Assembly: GCA_002482845.1 (NCBI GenBank)
Contig: DLGT01000017.1
Coordinates: forward strand, 10,968 to 74,967
Length of the DNA stretch: 64,000 bases
From: Saprospiraceae bacterium UBA7687
GTDB lineage: Bacteria > Bacteroidota > Bacteroidia > Chitinophagales > Saprospiraceae
Direction of reading: 5' to 3'
Shown here: positions 1-10,308 of the stretch, piece by piece
Layout of the letters: each line of letters begins with the position of its first letter
Numbering within the stretch: position 1 is the stretch's first letter
Notes under the pieces: generated by a model
What the model saw: the letters and a program-made list of their open reading frames with translations, nothing else
Databases searched by the model: none
Told to the model about the DNA's origin: nothing
Position numbers and translations under genes: made by a program

Positions 1-61
1 TTTCGATCCAAAATGCTGGAAATAAAACCGAAACAATTCTTAATTATAAAAACTAAATTTT

Positions 62-730
62 ATGAAATTTCATATTTCTCCTTTTATCATGATTACCTTC
101 ATGATGCACTTATCACAAGGTATTATTTGCCAAAATGAGCTTAGTGATTTTTATTTAAAAGATAAGGTCGGGATTACAGTGTCATCTTTTCTGAATAATT
201 ATCAAGCAGTACAATTTAATTTTGCAAAGGGAATTAAAGAAAATATGGACTTCAATACAGAGCTGGGTTATATCTATCGTGCAGAAAATAGAGAAGACTG
301 CAAAGGTTTCAGAATACGCGTTCAACCTAGATTTAGAATCAGTCAGAATCCTACCAAATTCAGGGCATATGTCTCGCCTTTATTTCAATATCGATACACC
401 CATTCAACAGTAGAAAATATTTTCAGTCGATTTGATGGCGCTTATTTTCAACAAATCACACACACAGAAGTCAATAATATGTTTAGTGTGGGAGCGATGT
501 TGGGAAGGTTTTTTAGATTGAGTGATCATATGTATATAAATTGGGCCATTGGTTTTGGATTGAATTTTGCTAAAATAAGTTTCCCTGATGTTCCACCTGA
601 TGCTAAATGGCAAGCGGAGTTTAAAGATATATTTTTTTTGTCTGACGATGCATATGATTACCAAGACGAAGGCAATTACGGTTCATTTTTATTGATTTAT
701 CACGTTAATATCTTTTACAAGTTTAATTAA
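62..730 (+). CDS. Putative outer-membrane beta-barrel protein, unknown function
   Basis: I do not recognise a specific family. The 222-residue product starts with a hydrophobic export signal (about residues 1-24, ending near ICQ), followed by a mature part rich in alternating aromatic and polar residues in strand-like stretches and finishing in an aromatic-rich tail (FYKFN). This pattern is typical of small porin-like barrels of the Bacteroidota outer membrane; the barrel call is inference. The ATG at 62 is the only start that gives a complete signal peptide. The gene stands alone ahead of a small same-strand gene at 880. Upstream sequence is cut off by the window edge, so its promoter cannot be judged. 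Confidence 0.6.
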   Translation: MKFHISPFIMITFMMHLSQGIICQNELSDFYLKDKVGITVSSFLNNYQAVQFNFAKGIKENMDFNTELGYIYRAENREDCKGFRIRVQPRFRISQNPTKFRAYVSPLFQYRYTHSTVENIFSRFDGAYFQQITHTEVNNMFSVGAMLGRFFRLSDHMYINWAIGFGLNFAKISFPDVPPDAKWQAEFKDIFFLSDDAYDYQDEGNYGSFLLIYHVNIFYKFN

Positions 731-879
731 TTGTTTTGAAAATTTAATACATCTAAAAACCTATCTACCATCTTTCAAAACTGACTCATGTCATTATGAA
801 CCATAATTCTCGTCATACCACGAAAGACAACCGTCCTATACTTTTGCTTTATCATTCATTACAATTAAACACACAAAAG

Positions 880-1269
880 ATGACAAAGCAAAATAGTATC
901 TATCTTTCAGATTTACATTTCGAGCACAAACAATGGAATAGTGAGCTCATGTTCTGGAAAGACGAAATCGCAACGTTTGAACACAGACTCGAAGAGATTG
1001 TAAGTAGATATACTTCAAAAGACGTTTTATCCAAACTTGAGCACTTTCAAAATCAATTGATACTTCATGGTAACGCAATTACATACTTACTCAAAGACAT
1101 CAAAACGCATGAAAAAGAGCTAAGTCAATTTGCATTGGAACATCCAGTGGCAATAGACCATGTCAGGTTTGACGATCATACCGGACTGCGTACAAAGATG
1201 GAAACTCAACGAGAATTATACATTGAAATGAAAAAACTGTTTTTTGATTTCGTGTCTAAATCTATGTAA
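880..1269 (+). CDS. Small helical hypothetical protein
   Basis: Unrecognised protein of about 129 residues, charged, rich in Glu, Lys and Leu, with long predicted helices (for example the stretch FEHRLEEIVSRYTSKDVLSK) and no signal peptide or membrane segment, so probably cytoplasmic. It recalls small helical stress-type proteins of Bacteroidota, but I see no diagnostic motif. The frame is open back to an ATG at 796. I prefer the ATG at 880 because the first 28 residues of the longer form (many His, Arg, Thr) look like untranslated sequence, while the product from 880 begins with an ordinary hydrophilic helix. It faces the convergent P-type ATPase gene across a MITE-like repeat. Confidence 0.55.
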   Translation: MTKQNSIYLSDLHFEHKQWNSELMFWKDEIATFEHRLEEIVSRYTSKDVLSKLEHFQNQLILHGNAITYLLKDIKTHEKELSQFALEHPVAIDHVRFDDHTGLRTKMETQRELYIEMKKLFFDFVSKSM

Positions 1270-1349
1270 ACCATATGTAAGTCGAAAATCATGGAGTTTA
1301 AAGCCATTGTTCATTCTTATTTGAACTATGGCTTTTATTTTTGAAACTT

Positions 1350-1429
1350 GAGTCCAATCCGAAAACACAACTTGATTGAAAATCAAGATTTTTCATTTTA
1401 TTTGAAGAAAAGACTTTTCGGATTAGATA
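1350..1429 (-). repeat. MITE-like inverted-repeat element, copy A (short)
   Basis: An 80-bp element between two convergent genes. Its ends are inverted repeats: GAGTCCAATCCGAAAA at 1350-1365 and TTTTCGGATTAGATA at 1415-1429. Inside is a palindrome CTTGATTGAAAATCAAG (1371-1387). The same ends recur around 40230-40363, 46796-46959 and 47942-48079, here in the opposite orientation. It has no coding capacity, so it could only move with a transposase supplied in trans. It may also act as a terminator between the convergent genes. Confidence 0.6.
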
Positions 1430-1445
1430 CAAGCTTGATAATACT

Positions 1446-3938
1446 TTATTTTCTTGAAGCTCTAACCCAAATCTTATAACCTTCCACCCAAAGTACGCCT
1501 ACAAAAGATGTCACAAGACACAACCCTAAATGATACATACTTAAACCTTGTAAGCCAAAAATCCGCTGAACTGGGGGAAAATAAATAGACATACTTAAAA
1601 CAGCCAAAGAAACAACTATGACCAAAGGTATCAAATTGTTTTTGTACTTGATCGTTGTCAATACAGAGTAAAAAAATGATCTATTGACCAATGTCAAAAA
1701 AACATTACTTAATATCAAAGTTGTAAATATAATTGTTCTCACCAAAGACAACTCACCTCCATCTGACATAAAATAATATCCTAACCCTAAACAAGCACTA
1801 GTGATCACAAGTCCTTGTATGATACTGATGAACAATTCTTTGAATGAGAAAAAGTCTGTGGTCATTTTCCGTGGAGATTTAGACATAGAATTCTTTTCTA
1901 TAGGTTCATTTTCAAATATAATGGAACAAGTCGGACCCATGATCAATTCCAAAAATATAACATGGATAGGCGTAAATATATCGGTGTACATCCATCCTAA
2001 GATCAAAGGCATCGTCACTACCAAAATGATCGGAATATGAATAGAAATAATATACCTGATTGCTTTCTTTAAGTTTTCATAGATTTTTCTTCCCAAAGCG
2101 ACAGCTTCTACCATGTGTGATAAATCATCGTCCATTAATATCAAAGAAGCAGCAGATTTTGCAACATCACTACCTGTATTTCCCATAGCAATCCCTATAT
2201 GCGCTGCTTTTAATGCAGGACCATCATTTACTCCATCACCTGTCATGGCGACTACTTCGCCATTTGATTTTAATGCATTGATGACCCTCAGTTTTGCGTC
2301 TGGAAACATGCGCGCGTAAACATTTACAGCTCCTATCTTGCTTTTTAGGTCATCGTCTGTCATATCTATGATTGCTTCACCTGTGAGGACAAGGTCAGCT
2401 TTTAAAATACCAACTTCTTTAGCAATAGCAACTGCTGTCCCTGCATGATCACCAGTAATCATTTTGACAGATATGCCTGCCTTATTAAACGCAGCTAAAG
2501 TTTTTACAATGTTGTGTTTAGGTGGATCATAGAAAGCTACAAGTCCTAAAAAACAAAATGAAATATCTTGCTGAACTTCAGGTAAGTCTTCTATTTCCAT
2601 TCCAGACTTGCCTACCCCTAGGACTCTGTATCCTTTTGTAGCAAGATCAGATGTTACTTGCAAAATTTGTTTTTTTTGATCATCAGTCAAATCTGATATA
2701 TCCAACACACCTTCTACACTACCCTTAACCGCTACGATTTGATTATGGTCTTTATCGCTATACACGTGCGTCATGACAGGTGGTTTTCCTGACAAAGGAT
2801 ACTCTCTGACCATTTTAAAACAAGGTCTATTGTCATCTTTATAGACTTGAGCATAAACATCATGAATTGATTTTTCCATAGCATCAAATGGTGCTATTTC
2901 AGAAGCCCACATAGCATATTCGAGTACTTCAGATGGAGAATTTGTATTCGAATTATATTCAAGCAATTGATCTTTGGCAAAGTCATAAATGGTCGCAAGC
3001 TGCATCTTATTTTCTGTCAATGTACCTGTTTTGTCTGTACATATGACTGTTGCTGCACCTAGTGTTTCTACAGTCATTGGACTTCGTGCAATCACTTTCT
3101 TTTTGTAAAGATGGTATGCACCCAAAGCCATGAATGTACTAAAAGCGACAGGGATTTCTTCTGGCAACACAGACATTGCAAGTGTGAGACCCTTTAAAAG
3201 ACTTTCTAAGACATCGCCATCTTTGACATAATTTAAGATCCAAACCACCAAAAACGCGATGGAACCGAATATCACCATTGTTTTGATAAACTTGGAAATT
3301 TGTAGTTGAAGTGGTGTTTTTTCAGTCTCGATATTATCTATACTACTTCCTATCTTGCCCAATAAACTTGTCTTACCTACTGCTGTAACACGAGCAGTGC
3401 ATGAACCAGAAACAACAAGTGTACCACAGAACAGTTGATTTGTTCCTTCATCTAGATTTTTAAAAATAGGAAGTGATTCGCCCGTCATGATACTTTCGTT
3501 AACAGAAAAATCATTTTGCTGAAGTAAAATGGCGTCTGCAGGAACTATATTTCCATCTTCAATCGTGAAAACATCATCTACCACTAATTCTTCTACGGGT
3601 AACATTTGTTTTTTACCAGATCGGAATACAAAGATTGTTGGGTCAGCTAGCTTTTTGAGTGAATTGACTGCTTTTCGACTTTTATTTTCTTGAAACAAGG
3701 ATATTCCTGAAACGAATAATAAGGCAAATATCATGACCAATCCTTCCGTAAATTCTCCTAAAACAAAATATAAGATCGCTGTCAATACTAGAATAAGAAA
3801 CAATGGTTCCAGGATGATTTCTTTTATTGTAGACCAAAATTCGCTTTTATCATCGTCAGCCAATTTGTTAGCACCAAAAGTTTTTCTGTTATTTTGTACT
3901 TGCTCATCATTGAGTCCTGTGTAAACTTCATCCTTCAT
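1446..3938 (-). CDS. Cation-translocating P-type ATPase (calcium-type)
   Basis: ATP-driven cation pump of the inner membrane. Visible landmarks in family order: N-terminal cation ATPase domain (1-45), first membrane pair (about 42-82), actuator loop with TGES (152-155), membrane segment 4 with PEEIP (259-263), phosphorylation site DKTGTLT (302-308), nucleotide-binding domain, MITGDH and the hinge motif MTGDGVNDGPAL, then six C-terminal membrane segments. PEEIP in segment 4 and the 830-residue length fit the P2-type Ca2+/Mn2+ group rather than the heavy-metal P1B group (no CPC). The ion itself is inference. A -7 box TATTTTTG at 3970-3977 (minus) lies 31 bases before the ATG, downstream of the ncRNA terminator, so the gene appears to have its own promoter. 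Confidence 0.9.
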   Translation of the reverse strand: MKDEVYTGLNDEQVQNNRKTFGANKLADDDKSEFWSTIKEIILEPLFLILVLTAILYFVLGEFTEGLVMIFALLFVSGISLFQENKSRKAVNSLKKLADPTIFVFRSGKKQMLPVEELVVDDVFTIEDGNIVPADAILLQQNDFSVNESIMTGESLPIFKNLDEGTNQLFCGTLVVSGSCTARVTAVGKTSLLGKIGSSIDNIETEKTPLQLQISKFIKTMVIFGSIAFLVVWILNYVKDGDVLESLLKGLTLAMSVLPEEIPVAFSTFMALGAYHLYKKKVIARSPMTVETLGAATVICTDKTGTLTENKMQLATIYDFAKDQLLEYNSNTNSPSEVLEYAMWASEIAPFDAMEKSIHDVYAQVYKDDNRPCFKMVREYPLSGKPPVMTHVYSDKDHNQIVAVKGSVEGVLDISDLTDDQKKQILQVTSDLATKGYRVLGVGKSGMEIEDLPEVQQDISFCFLGLVAFYDPPKHNIVKTLAAFNKAGISVKMITGDHAGTAVAIAKEVGILKADLVLTGEAIIDMTDDDLKSKIGAVNVYARMFPDAKLRVINALKSNGEVVAMTGDGVNDGPALKAAHIGIAMGNTGSDVAKSAASLILMDDDLSHMVEAVALGRKIYENLKKAIRYIISIHIPIILVVTMPLILGWMYTDIFTPIHVIFLELIMGPTCSIIFENEPIEKNSMSKSPRKMTTDFFSFKELFISIIQGLVITSACLGLGYYFMSDGGELSLVRTIIFTTLILSNVFLTLVNRSFFYSVLTTIKYKNNLIPLVIVVSLAVLSMSIYFPPVQRIFGLQGLSMYHLGLCLVTSFVGVLWVEGYKIWVRASRK

Positions 3939-3969
3939 GCCTATTGTATTAAGATGGTAAAGATACCAA

Positions 3970-3977
3970 CAAAAATA
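3970..3977 (-). promoter_or_regulatory. Bacteroidota -7 box for the P-type ATPase gene
   Basis: TATTTTTG on the minus strand matches TAnnTTTG. It lies after the terminator-like end of the minus-strand RNA and before the ATPase ATG at 3938, which argues that the RNA is not simply the mRNA leader. No clear -33 TTTG is seen. Confidence 0.4.
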
Positions 3978-4079
3978 CTAGAAGTCAATAATACTAAGAA
4001 ATGAAATTGTTTAACTAGAAAAATGAACGAATAAGAATCGTAGTTGGATTCTTGAAGAAAGTTTTTTTGGGTTAGAGAA

Positions 4080-4236
4080 AATAAAAAGGACTGTAAACCT
4101 CACTCATTATACATCTTTATGTGTTTATGACTCTGAGCACAAGTTGGTACGGATCCTAGGCACCTTCAATTTCGGTTGTTGGGATGACCTCTTTGGGGAT
4201 CTTTATGCTTGTGTTTTTTGGATTACAGTCCTTAAT
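4080..4236 (-). ncRNA. ssrS: Structured small RNA, candidate 6S RNA (6S-Flavo type)
   Basis: A gene-free stretch whose ends pair: AAGGACTGTAA (4086-4096) with TTACAGTCCTT (4223-4233). Read on the minus strand, the closing stem is followed by UUUUUAUUUUCU, a terminator tail; the plus strand has no T-run, so the minus strand is the RNA. Inside, CACAAG pairs with CUUGUG, GAUCC with GGAUC, and AGGUCAUC with GGUGCCU (one bulge), making a long irregular apical hairpin. The 3' side of the large bubble holds a small hairpin ACAU-AAAG-AUGU. A closed end stem, central bubble and irregular apical arm in about 155 nt is the layout of 6S RNA, which sequesters RNA polymerase. Identity as the Bacteroidota 6S-Flavo class is inferred from shape. 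A 7/8 match to the -7 box (TTATTTTG, 4247-4254) sits just upstream. Confidence 0.55.
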
Positions 4237-4449
4237 ACTAGGATCTCAAAATAAAAAACTTCAACTTTTGTCGTTAGACGATGCAAACATAATACATAAA
4301 CATATTATAATAAAACATAATATGTATTATTTTGATATTTTTATTTTTCTCATATAATTTATTTAAATACATTGCTAATACAAGCAAACCTAACATACTG
4401 AATAACAATATATTAAAAACTACATATAAACAATAACATTAAAATAAAA

Positions 4450-4845
4450 TTATAAAATAGGTTTGATCAAATCCCATAGATTTCCATACAAATCTTCAAA
4501 AACTAGCACTTCACCGTAAACTTCTTTTCTTCTTGGACGTATAATTTTTATTTTGTGATGCATTAATCTTCGGTAATCATCTTCAAAATCGTCTGTATAT
4601 AAAAATAAAAACACCCTTCCTCCTGTTTGATTTCCTACCCTACTCTTTTGTTCATCACCTACTGCCTTAGCAAGTAACAAACTACAATTACCATTTCCTT
4701 TTGGTGCTACAATAACCCATCTTTTTTGCTCGTTCAAGATTGTGTCTTCTACAAGTTCAAAACCTAACTTATTGACATAGAAATCTATAGCTTCATCATA
4801 ATCATCTACTACTAAAGCAATGTGCGCTAGATGTTGATTTGACAT
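4450..4845 (-). CDS. VOC family (glyoxalase/bleomycin-resistance-like) protein
   Basis: A 131-residue single-domain protein with the vicinal oxygen chelate fold: first beta-alpha module from HIALVVDDYDEAIDFYVNKL (residues 6-25), second module ending in VLVFEDLYGNLWDLIKP near the C-terminus. His6 and Glu117 (in FEDLYGN) are in the places used for metal binding in the glyoxalase I superfamily. Such small proteins act on diverse substrates, and nothing here fixes the reaction. It starts 8 bases after the stop of the upstream 1796-residue gene on the same strand and may be cotranscribed with it, although the two share no evident function. Confidence 0.85.
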   Translation of the reverse strand: MSNQHLAHIALVVDDYDEAIDFYVNKLGFELVEDTILNEQKRWVIVAPKGNGNCSLLLAKAVGDEQKSRVGNQTGGRVFLFLYTDDFEDDYRRLMHHKIKIIRPRRKEVYGEVLVFEDLYGNLWDLIKPIL

Positions 4846-4853
4846 ATTCCTTA

Positions 4854-7800
4854 TTAGCGAATAATTGTAATATCACCACGATAATTCCAGATTTGACCAT
4901 CAGACAATTCAAATTCAATAATCAAAACATAAACTCCAGGAACTACATCTTTACCATTAAAAGTACCATCCCAACCAATACTAGGGTCTCCAGCAATCAT
5001 CTCCGTGGATCTGAAAACATTTTCTGCCCATCGATCATAAATAGCGACTTGGTTAATACGTTTGAATCCACGTGCCTGTGGGATATAGAAAATATTGTTT
5101 CCACCGTTTGATGTGGGTCTGAATATATTAGGAATAGCATTATTTAAGTCATTATTTACTTTGACCAATATAGTTACTTTCTGCTCACATGAACTTCCGA
5201 CTCCATAAGTGATCGTATAGATGGTATTAATATAAGGACTTACCTTCAATTCCGTACATCCAATACAAAGTACGCTATCCCTATTTTCCCAAACTAATGA
5301 AGCTAATCCTGTCGGGTCAATATTAAATTCTGGGGCTAGAAGTATAGAATCACCAAACTGAATAGTGACTTCAGGATCTATACTAATCTGTAAATCTGGT
5401 CCTTCCGACAAAACGATGGTATCTTCTACCACACACCCATAAGCGTCCGTGATCACTAAGTCATATATTCCTGTAGGTAAGTTGAAGAACGATTGGGTAT
5501 TACCTACATCAGTACCATTAAAAACTATATTATATTGTGGAGTCCCATTTAGTGATGACAAAATAATACTGCCATTAAATATACCCTCACAACTTGGCGG
5601 ATTCACATCAGCAATGATTTCAGTAAATTGTGGTGGACTTTCCGTAATGACTTCAGTTCTTAATGTTTTGCACCCATTATTTACATTCAACAATTCAAAG
5701 AAATAGGTGCCTTCGTCCATTATTTCAATGATATAATCTGTCACTCTATTTACAATATTTCCATTTGTTGTGGTCCACAAAGCTATAAACTCGTCACCTT
5801 GATCTGATGCCGATGCATCCAATGTAGCATTTCTATTTTGACATTGAATATCACCAATTACTTTTACTTCTGACATTGGTTTTATGGTGTCTATCGGCAA
5901 GGTCAATATCAGAGTATCTCTGCATTTGTTGGCATTCGAGACGATCAAAGTATATCGTCCTGGTTCAGATGTATTTATAGTAGGAGTAGTATAAGTGGTA
6001 CCAGATTCACTTTTCCATTCATAACTAACATCGGTCTCTAATGACGAAGCGACCAATGTGGCTATAGGATTTATACAATTAATAGTATCTGATTGCACAT
6101 CAAATCCCGGTGGTCTAGTATCAATATCTATATAAAAATGATCTATAGCCACACACCCATTTTTACCAGTTACTTGTATGGTGTAATCTCCTTGTTCATT
6201 AGTCTGCGGAGATGCACTGCTATTGGTTGTGCCAGAAGGATAAATCCATTTGTAAGCCTTTAGACTATCATTAGACATCACTGACAAACTAATAAAACTT
6301 GTATCACAAGGCAATAATATTGTATCTTGGATCTCAAAAACGGGTAGAGAAATGTCTTGAATAATATCCAACATCGCTACCGAAATACAACCATTACTTC
6401 CTGTTACTGTCACTTTGTACTCACCTGGTTTGAAAACTATCGGTGTCCTTACATCGCTTGTAAAATCAGTACCTTCCCAGTGATAACTTATAATACTTGA
6501 AATCGGGTTGACGCCAATATTTATTTTACCTTTACTACAGGTCAGTGTATCACTAAAAAGTGTGTATTCTGGTACATCATCACTTTTAATAACATTAATC
6601 ATAGTATCTGATGTGCAATAATTATCTGCTGTGACAATAAGCTGATATAAACCTGACTCAGACACAGACAAATCACCTGTGATGGTTGTGTCCATGCCGC
6701 CACCTTGCCATTGGTAGGATAGCACATTTCTATCCACCGTAGCACCTAATGTTACTGTTGGATTAAAACAATTGATGGTATCACTTATGATAGATTCTAT
6801 AATAGGAGCAGCGCGATCTGATGTTACGACGACACTTCCTTCTGTCACACATTGATCATCATTGATAACATCAAATAAATATGTACCTGGCTGAGAAACA
6901 TCAAATTCCAATATATCTTGAGGTATGCTTTGTGGATTATTGCCATTTCGCCAAGTGACAGTTTTATATTCGTTTATTGGATTGATGACTATGTTTGATA
7001 ACGAATCACGACAATTTATGACCGTCGATGCAACATCAAACATTGGGAAAACTTTTCGTTCGACCACGTCGACAGTGTCTCGTGCAGTACAGTTATTAGC
7101 AGCAGTAATTAAAGCAATGTATTGACCAGGCATTGTAATATCCAATGAATTACTTGTGATACCATTTGGAAGCCATAATGTACTACTTTGTGGTTGGTTA
7201 TAATTAGTAGATAATGTTATCTGGTTTTGCTGACAAGTAATGGTATCTGGTAGTAAAATGCTAAAAACTGGAGCTAAAGTGTCATAACCAATTGTAAAAG
7301 TGATTGAATCCCTACAACTATTGGGTGCCACACCCACCATAGTATAACTACCACCTTCATATACAAAAACATTATTTCCCGTGGCCAAATACCCATCTCC
7401 ACGCCAAGTAAATGATGTACCTGGCAATGAAGACAAACCACTCACTCTGACAGAATCCATTTCACATTTTATGACAGGCGTCTCTACACTCAGCAATGGT
7501 AAAGTATCATTTCTATATATCACTACAGAATCTGAAGTCACGCAATTTTTCTGATTGATAAATGAATAATAGTATGTACCCGTTTTATTGACAAATGGAG
7601 ATTGATCATTCGAATAAAAACCGTTTTCAAACCTGTATTCTATGGAAACAATGTCTGTATTAAGTAAACGAATTTGTACACTATCTTTTTGACAGTCTAA
7701 AGGCTCCGATACCACTTGTGGAGTCGTATAAATCCTATCATCTATTACCAATATATCTTGTTCATCTGTACAGCCAGTGTTCGGATTTGTGATGGTGACT

Positions 7801-10244
7801 TTATAAAAACCTCCATCTAGCACTCGTGGTTCAGAAACATCATCTTCAAGTAAACTAGGGCCTTCCCATCCGTATGTATAATTTCCATTGGATGATTCTT
7901 GTATCAAGGTTAAAGTATCACTTCCACATCTGATAGAGTCGACCTTATAAACAACTTGAGGTATATCTTCTCCATTCGGAACAAATATTTCAGTTTGGCC
8001 GATACATCCATTGATTCCTATGAAGGTCATATTGTACAAACCTTGTGTGTAGACCATTGGCTCTATGTCCGTACTTAAAAAATCAATACCCGTCCAAGTG
8101 GCAGATTTCAAATCTAAATCCGAAGTAACTTTAATAATCACTGTATCCACTAAACATGTCAATGAGTCTACCATTAATGTCACTATAGGAATTAAGGTAT
8201 CTGCTTGCACTTCGAATGTCTCAATGGCAGTACAACCATTATCAGTGGCTGTAACGGTGACATTATAACTTCCAGGATTAGAAATACGTGGATTTGGCTG
8301 CATGGACTGTAAACCTGACCACTCATATTTCTCTACAGGTTCATTGACCGTAATTAATGGTATAACAAAAAGAGAATCACAGCTTATAGTATCTACCATA
8401 ATAGAAGTGATCAAAGGTGCAATTTTATCTTCTTGGATGTCAAATGAAAAAGTGCCGCCACAACCATTCTGTCTATCTACAATATTTACAGAAACCATCC
8501 CTGCATTACTTACAAAAGGATTTCTCTCGGATATATAACTAGGTAATACGCCTGTCCAATTGTAATCATAAGTCCTATTTTCGTCGTGCATTAACAAAAC
8601 TTGCACAGAATCATTTCTACAGGTCAATGTATCCGCTGTAAAACTAGGATTTTCAAAAAACTTATCTTCAATAACTATAATCGAATCCCTTGCTTTACAG
8701 CCATTATCCGATGTAATTGTTACAAAATATTTCCCTGGAAAACTCGTGCTTATCCCATTTGGTATCAATGTGAATAAATGACCATCTTCAGAAATCCAAT
8801 TCAAAGAATCAATAGGCTTATTGGAGATGACTACAATATCTACTTCAGGCACTTTACAAGTTATGGTGTCCGTTTGGAAACCTATAGTTGGATTAGATTC
8901 GTCTAGAAAGATTGTTTTTGATACAGTATCTCTACAGGTCAAACCTTGCAAAGTACCGCTAACTTCTAAAAAATAAGTTCCAACCGTTCTTATGTCAACT
9001 ATAAAATCCGTAGTATCGGTTACTATTTGACCATCAAAAGTGAACCAATTAAATGTCAAGTTACTGACCACATCACCCTCATTTGATCCTTCTAGCGCTA
9101 TCAAATTAGACAGACAGCTTAATGAATCAGAAGTACTCATAATGGTAGCTTCAAGGCTAATAACTCTCAAATCTAATCTTACTAAAGAATCACATGCACC
9201 ATTCGCAATAGAAATGTCATAAATTCCTTCTTGATCGTAAGTAACTCCATCTATGAGGACCGATGAGCCTTCACAAATGTATTGTTGTAAATTTACTGGT
9301 GCAGTTTGATTAGAAATAACAACCACCATACAGCTATCAGAGACTGCTGCACAATTTCCTGCTGAAAAAAACAAAGTATTTAGCTGTATATTATTCAATA
9401 AGGCACCTTCTGCGGGAAGGATGTTAGATTGATTATCAGCATATTGAATACCACAAATCGTATAAGTGCCTGCTGGAAAAGTCCTTAAATCTATCGCATC
9501 AGTATAAGCAATTAGAGCCGTATCGTTAAAAATAACATTGGTATAATTATAAATAGAATCTATTGGCTGTTGTACACTAAAAGTCTTGACAATATCTATC
9601 TCTAACCTATCATCTCCTTGGCAATAAGCAACATCAGGATTTAAAATCATCCCTGGATCAAGGATACACTCACCACAAGTAACACCTTCATCATCACAAA
9701 AAATCAGACTCGCATCCAATAGAATACCTTCATCTCCATCTGCAAAATCGATACATCTGAGCGTCCAAGTTCCATTAACAGGTCCAGTATTGAAATTTTC
9801 AAAACTGTCCATGTGCGGATAATAAATACCTGTATAATTATTAAGACTTAACCAATTTTGGTCATTTTCCCATATATCATCAAAACCTGAATCGGGTATG
9901 GCTGTAGCACCAGCGGGAACAAACGTAACATCCCACGTTATCAGTCCTGTAAAATATGCATTGATATTTCCACCCGTTAGCGTGACTTTCTGTCCAGAAG
10001 GAGAGATTAATTCAATGAACATCTCCTTCATAAAATTATGCCTAAACTTTAGCTTCACACCACAAACACCTTGGTTAGGGTCACCTAAATTATTGATGGT
10101 AGCTCCAGAAACCAAAATGGAAACATTGGTTGTATCTGCTTGATCGTTAAATTCATCTCGGATTATGTAAGTCTTGTCCAAGCCGCATTGTGCGGATAGA
10201 TCAAATGTGAATATTAGTATTAAGAGTAGAATTATGTACTTCAA
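4854..10244 (-). CDS. Giant secreted repeat protein with P-domain and T9SS type B (gliding-type) C-terminal domain
   Basis: A 1796-residue cell-surface protein. A signal peptide covers about residues 1-19 (LLLILIFTFDLSAQ). A proprotein-convertase-like P domain follows at about 40-190 (LISPSGQ, NGTWTLRCIDFADGDEG). A long run of immunoglobulin/PKD-like repeats of roughly 80-90 residues then extends to about 1550, each with a Cys near its start (DTLTC, DTITC, DTINC) and a GCx motif near its end, as in NGCTA, NGCIS and NGCVA. A SprB-like repeat follows (about 1580-1640), and the last 95 residues are a gliding-motility-associated (CHU_C, type B) sorting domain (IPNIFRP, VAIYDRWAENVF, GWDGTFNGK, PGVYVLIIEF). 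The T9SS should export it and attach it to the surface, where adhesion is the likely role (inference). A -7 box TATATTTG lies at 10309-10316. Confidence 0.85.
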   Translation of the reverse strand: MKYIILLLILIFTFDLSAQCGLDKTYIIRDEFNDQADTTNVSILVSGATINNLGDPNQGVCGVKLKFRHNFMKEMFIELISPSGQKVTLTGGNINAYFTGLITWDVTFVPAGATAIPDSGFDDIWENDQNWLSLNNYTGIYYPHMDSFENFNTGPVNGTWTLRCIDFADGDEGILLDASLIFCDDEGVTCGECILDPGMILNPDVAYCQGDDRLEIDIVKTFSVQQPIDSIYNYTNVIFNDTALIAYTDAIDLRTFPAGTYTICGIQYADNQSNILPAEGALLNNIQLNTLFFSAGNCAAVSDSCMVVVISNQTAPVNLQQYICEGSSVLIDGVTYDQEGIYDISIANGACDSLVRLDLRVISLEATIMSTSDSLSCLSNLIALEGSNEGDVVSNLTFNWFTFDGQIVTDTTDFIVDIRTVGTYFLEVSGTLQGLTCRDTVSKTIFLDESNPTIGFQTDTITCKVPEVDIVVISNKPIDSLNWISEDGHLFTLIPNGISTSFPGKYFVTITSDNGCKARDSIIVIEDKFFENPSFTADTLTCRNDSVQVLLMHDENRTYDYNWTGVLPSYISERNPFVSNAGMVSVNIVDRQNGCGGTFSFDIQEDKIAPLITSIMVDTISCDSLFVIPLITVNEPVEKYEWSGLQSMQPNPRISNPGSYNVTVTATDNGCTAIETFEVQADTLIPIVTLMVDSLTCLVDTVIIKVTSDLDLKSATWTGIDFLSTDIEPMVYTQGLYNMTFIGINGCIGQTEIFVPNGEDIPQVVYKVDSIRCGSDTLTLIQESSNGNYTYGWEGPSLLEDDVSEPRVLDGGFYKVTITNPNTGCTDEQDILVIDDRIYTTPQVVSEPLDCQKDSVQIRLLNTDIVSIEYRFENGFYSNDQSPFVNKTGTYYYSFINQKNCVTSDSVVIYRNDTLPLLSVETPVIKCEMDSVRVSGLSSLPGTSFTWRGDGYLATGNNVFVYEGGSYTMVGVAPNSCRDSITFTIGYDTLAPVFSILLPDTITCQQNQITLSTNYNQPQSSTLWLPNGITSNSLDITMPGQYIALITAANNCTARDTVDVVERKVFPMFDVASTVINCRDSLSNIVINPINEYKTVTWRNGNNPQSIPQDILEFDVSQPGTYLFDVINDDQCVTEGSVVVTSDRAAPIIESIISDTINCFNPTVTLGATVDRNVLSYQWQGGGMDTTITGDLSVSESGLYQLIVTADNYCTSDTMINVIKSDDVPEYTLFSDTLTCSKGKINIGVNPISSIISYHWEGTDFTSDVRTPIVFKPGEYKVTVTGSNGCISVAMLDIIQDISLPVFEIQDTILLPCDTSFISLSVMSNDSLKAYKWIYPSGTTNSSASPQTNEQGDYTIQVTGKNGCVAIDHFYIDIDTRPPGFDVQSDTINCINPIATLVASSLETDVSYEWKSESGTTYTTPTINTSEPGRYTLIVSNANKCRDTLILTLPIDTIKPMSEVKVIGDIQCQNRNATLDASASDQGDEFIALWTTTNGNIVNRVTDYIIEIMDEGTYFFELLNVNNGCKTLRTEVITESPPQFTEIIADVNPPSCEGIFNGSIILSSLNGTPQYNIVFNGTDVGNTQSFFNLPTGIYDLVITDAYGCVVEDTIVLSEGPDLQISIDPEVTIQFGDSILLAPEFNIDPTGLASLVWENRDSVLCIGCTELKVSPYINTIYTITYGVGSSCEQKVTILVKVNNDLNNAIPNIFRPTSNGGNNIFYIPQARGFKRINQVAIYDRWAENVFRSTEMIAGDPSIGWDGTFNGKDVVPGVYVLIIEFELSDGQIWNYRGDITIIR

Positions 10245-10308
10245 CTTCTTTTATGAGTTTTGGTTAAAAAAGGAAAAAGTAAATTAGAGGGAAGCTGATA
10301 TCGCAATG

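Noticed and set aside
4080..4236. Metal riboswitch in front of the P-type ATPase gene
   Set aside because: The ATPase gene has its own -7 box after the RNA's terminator, and the RNA lacks the yybP-ykoY motif; 6S-like is a better fit.
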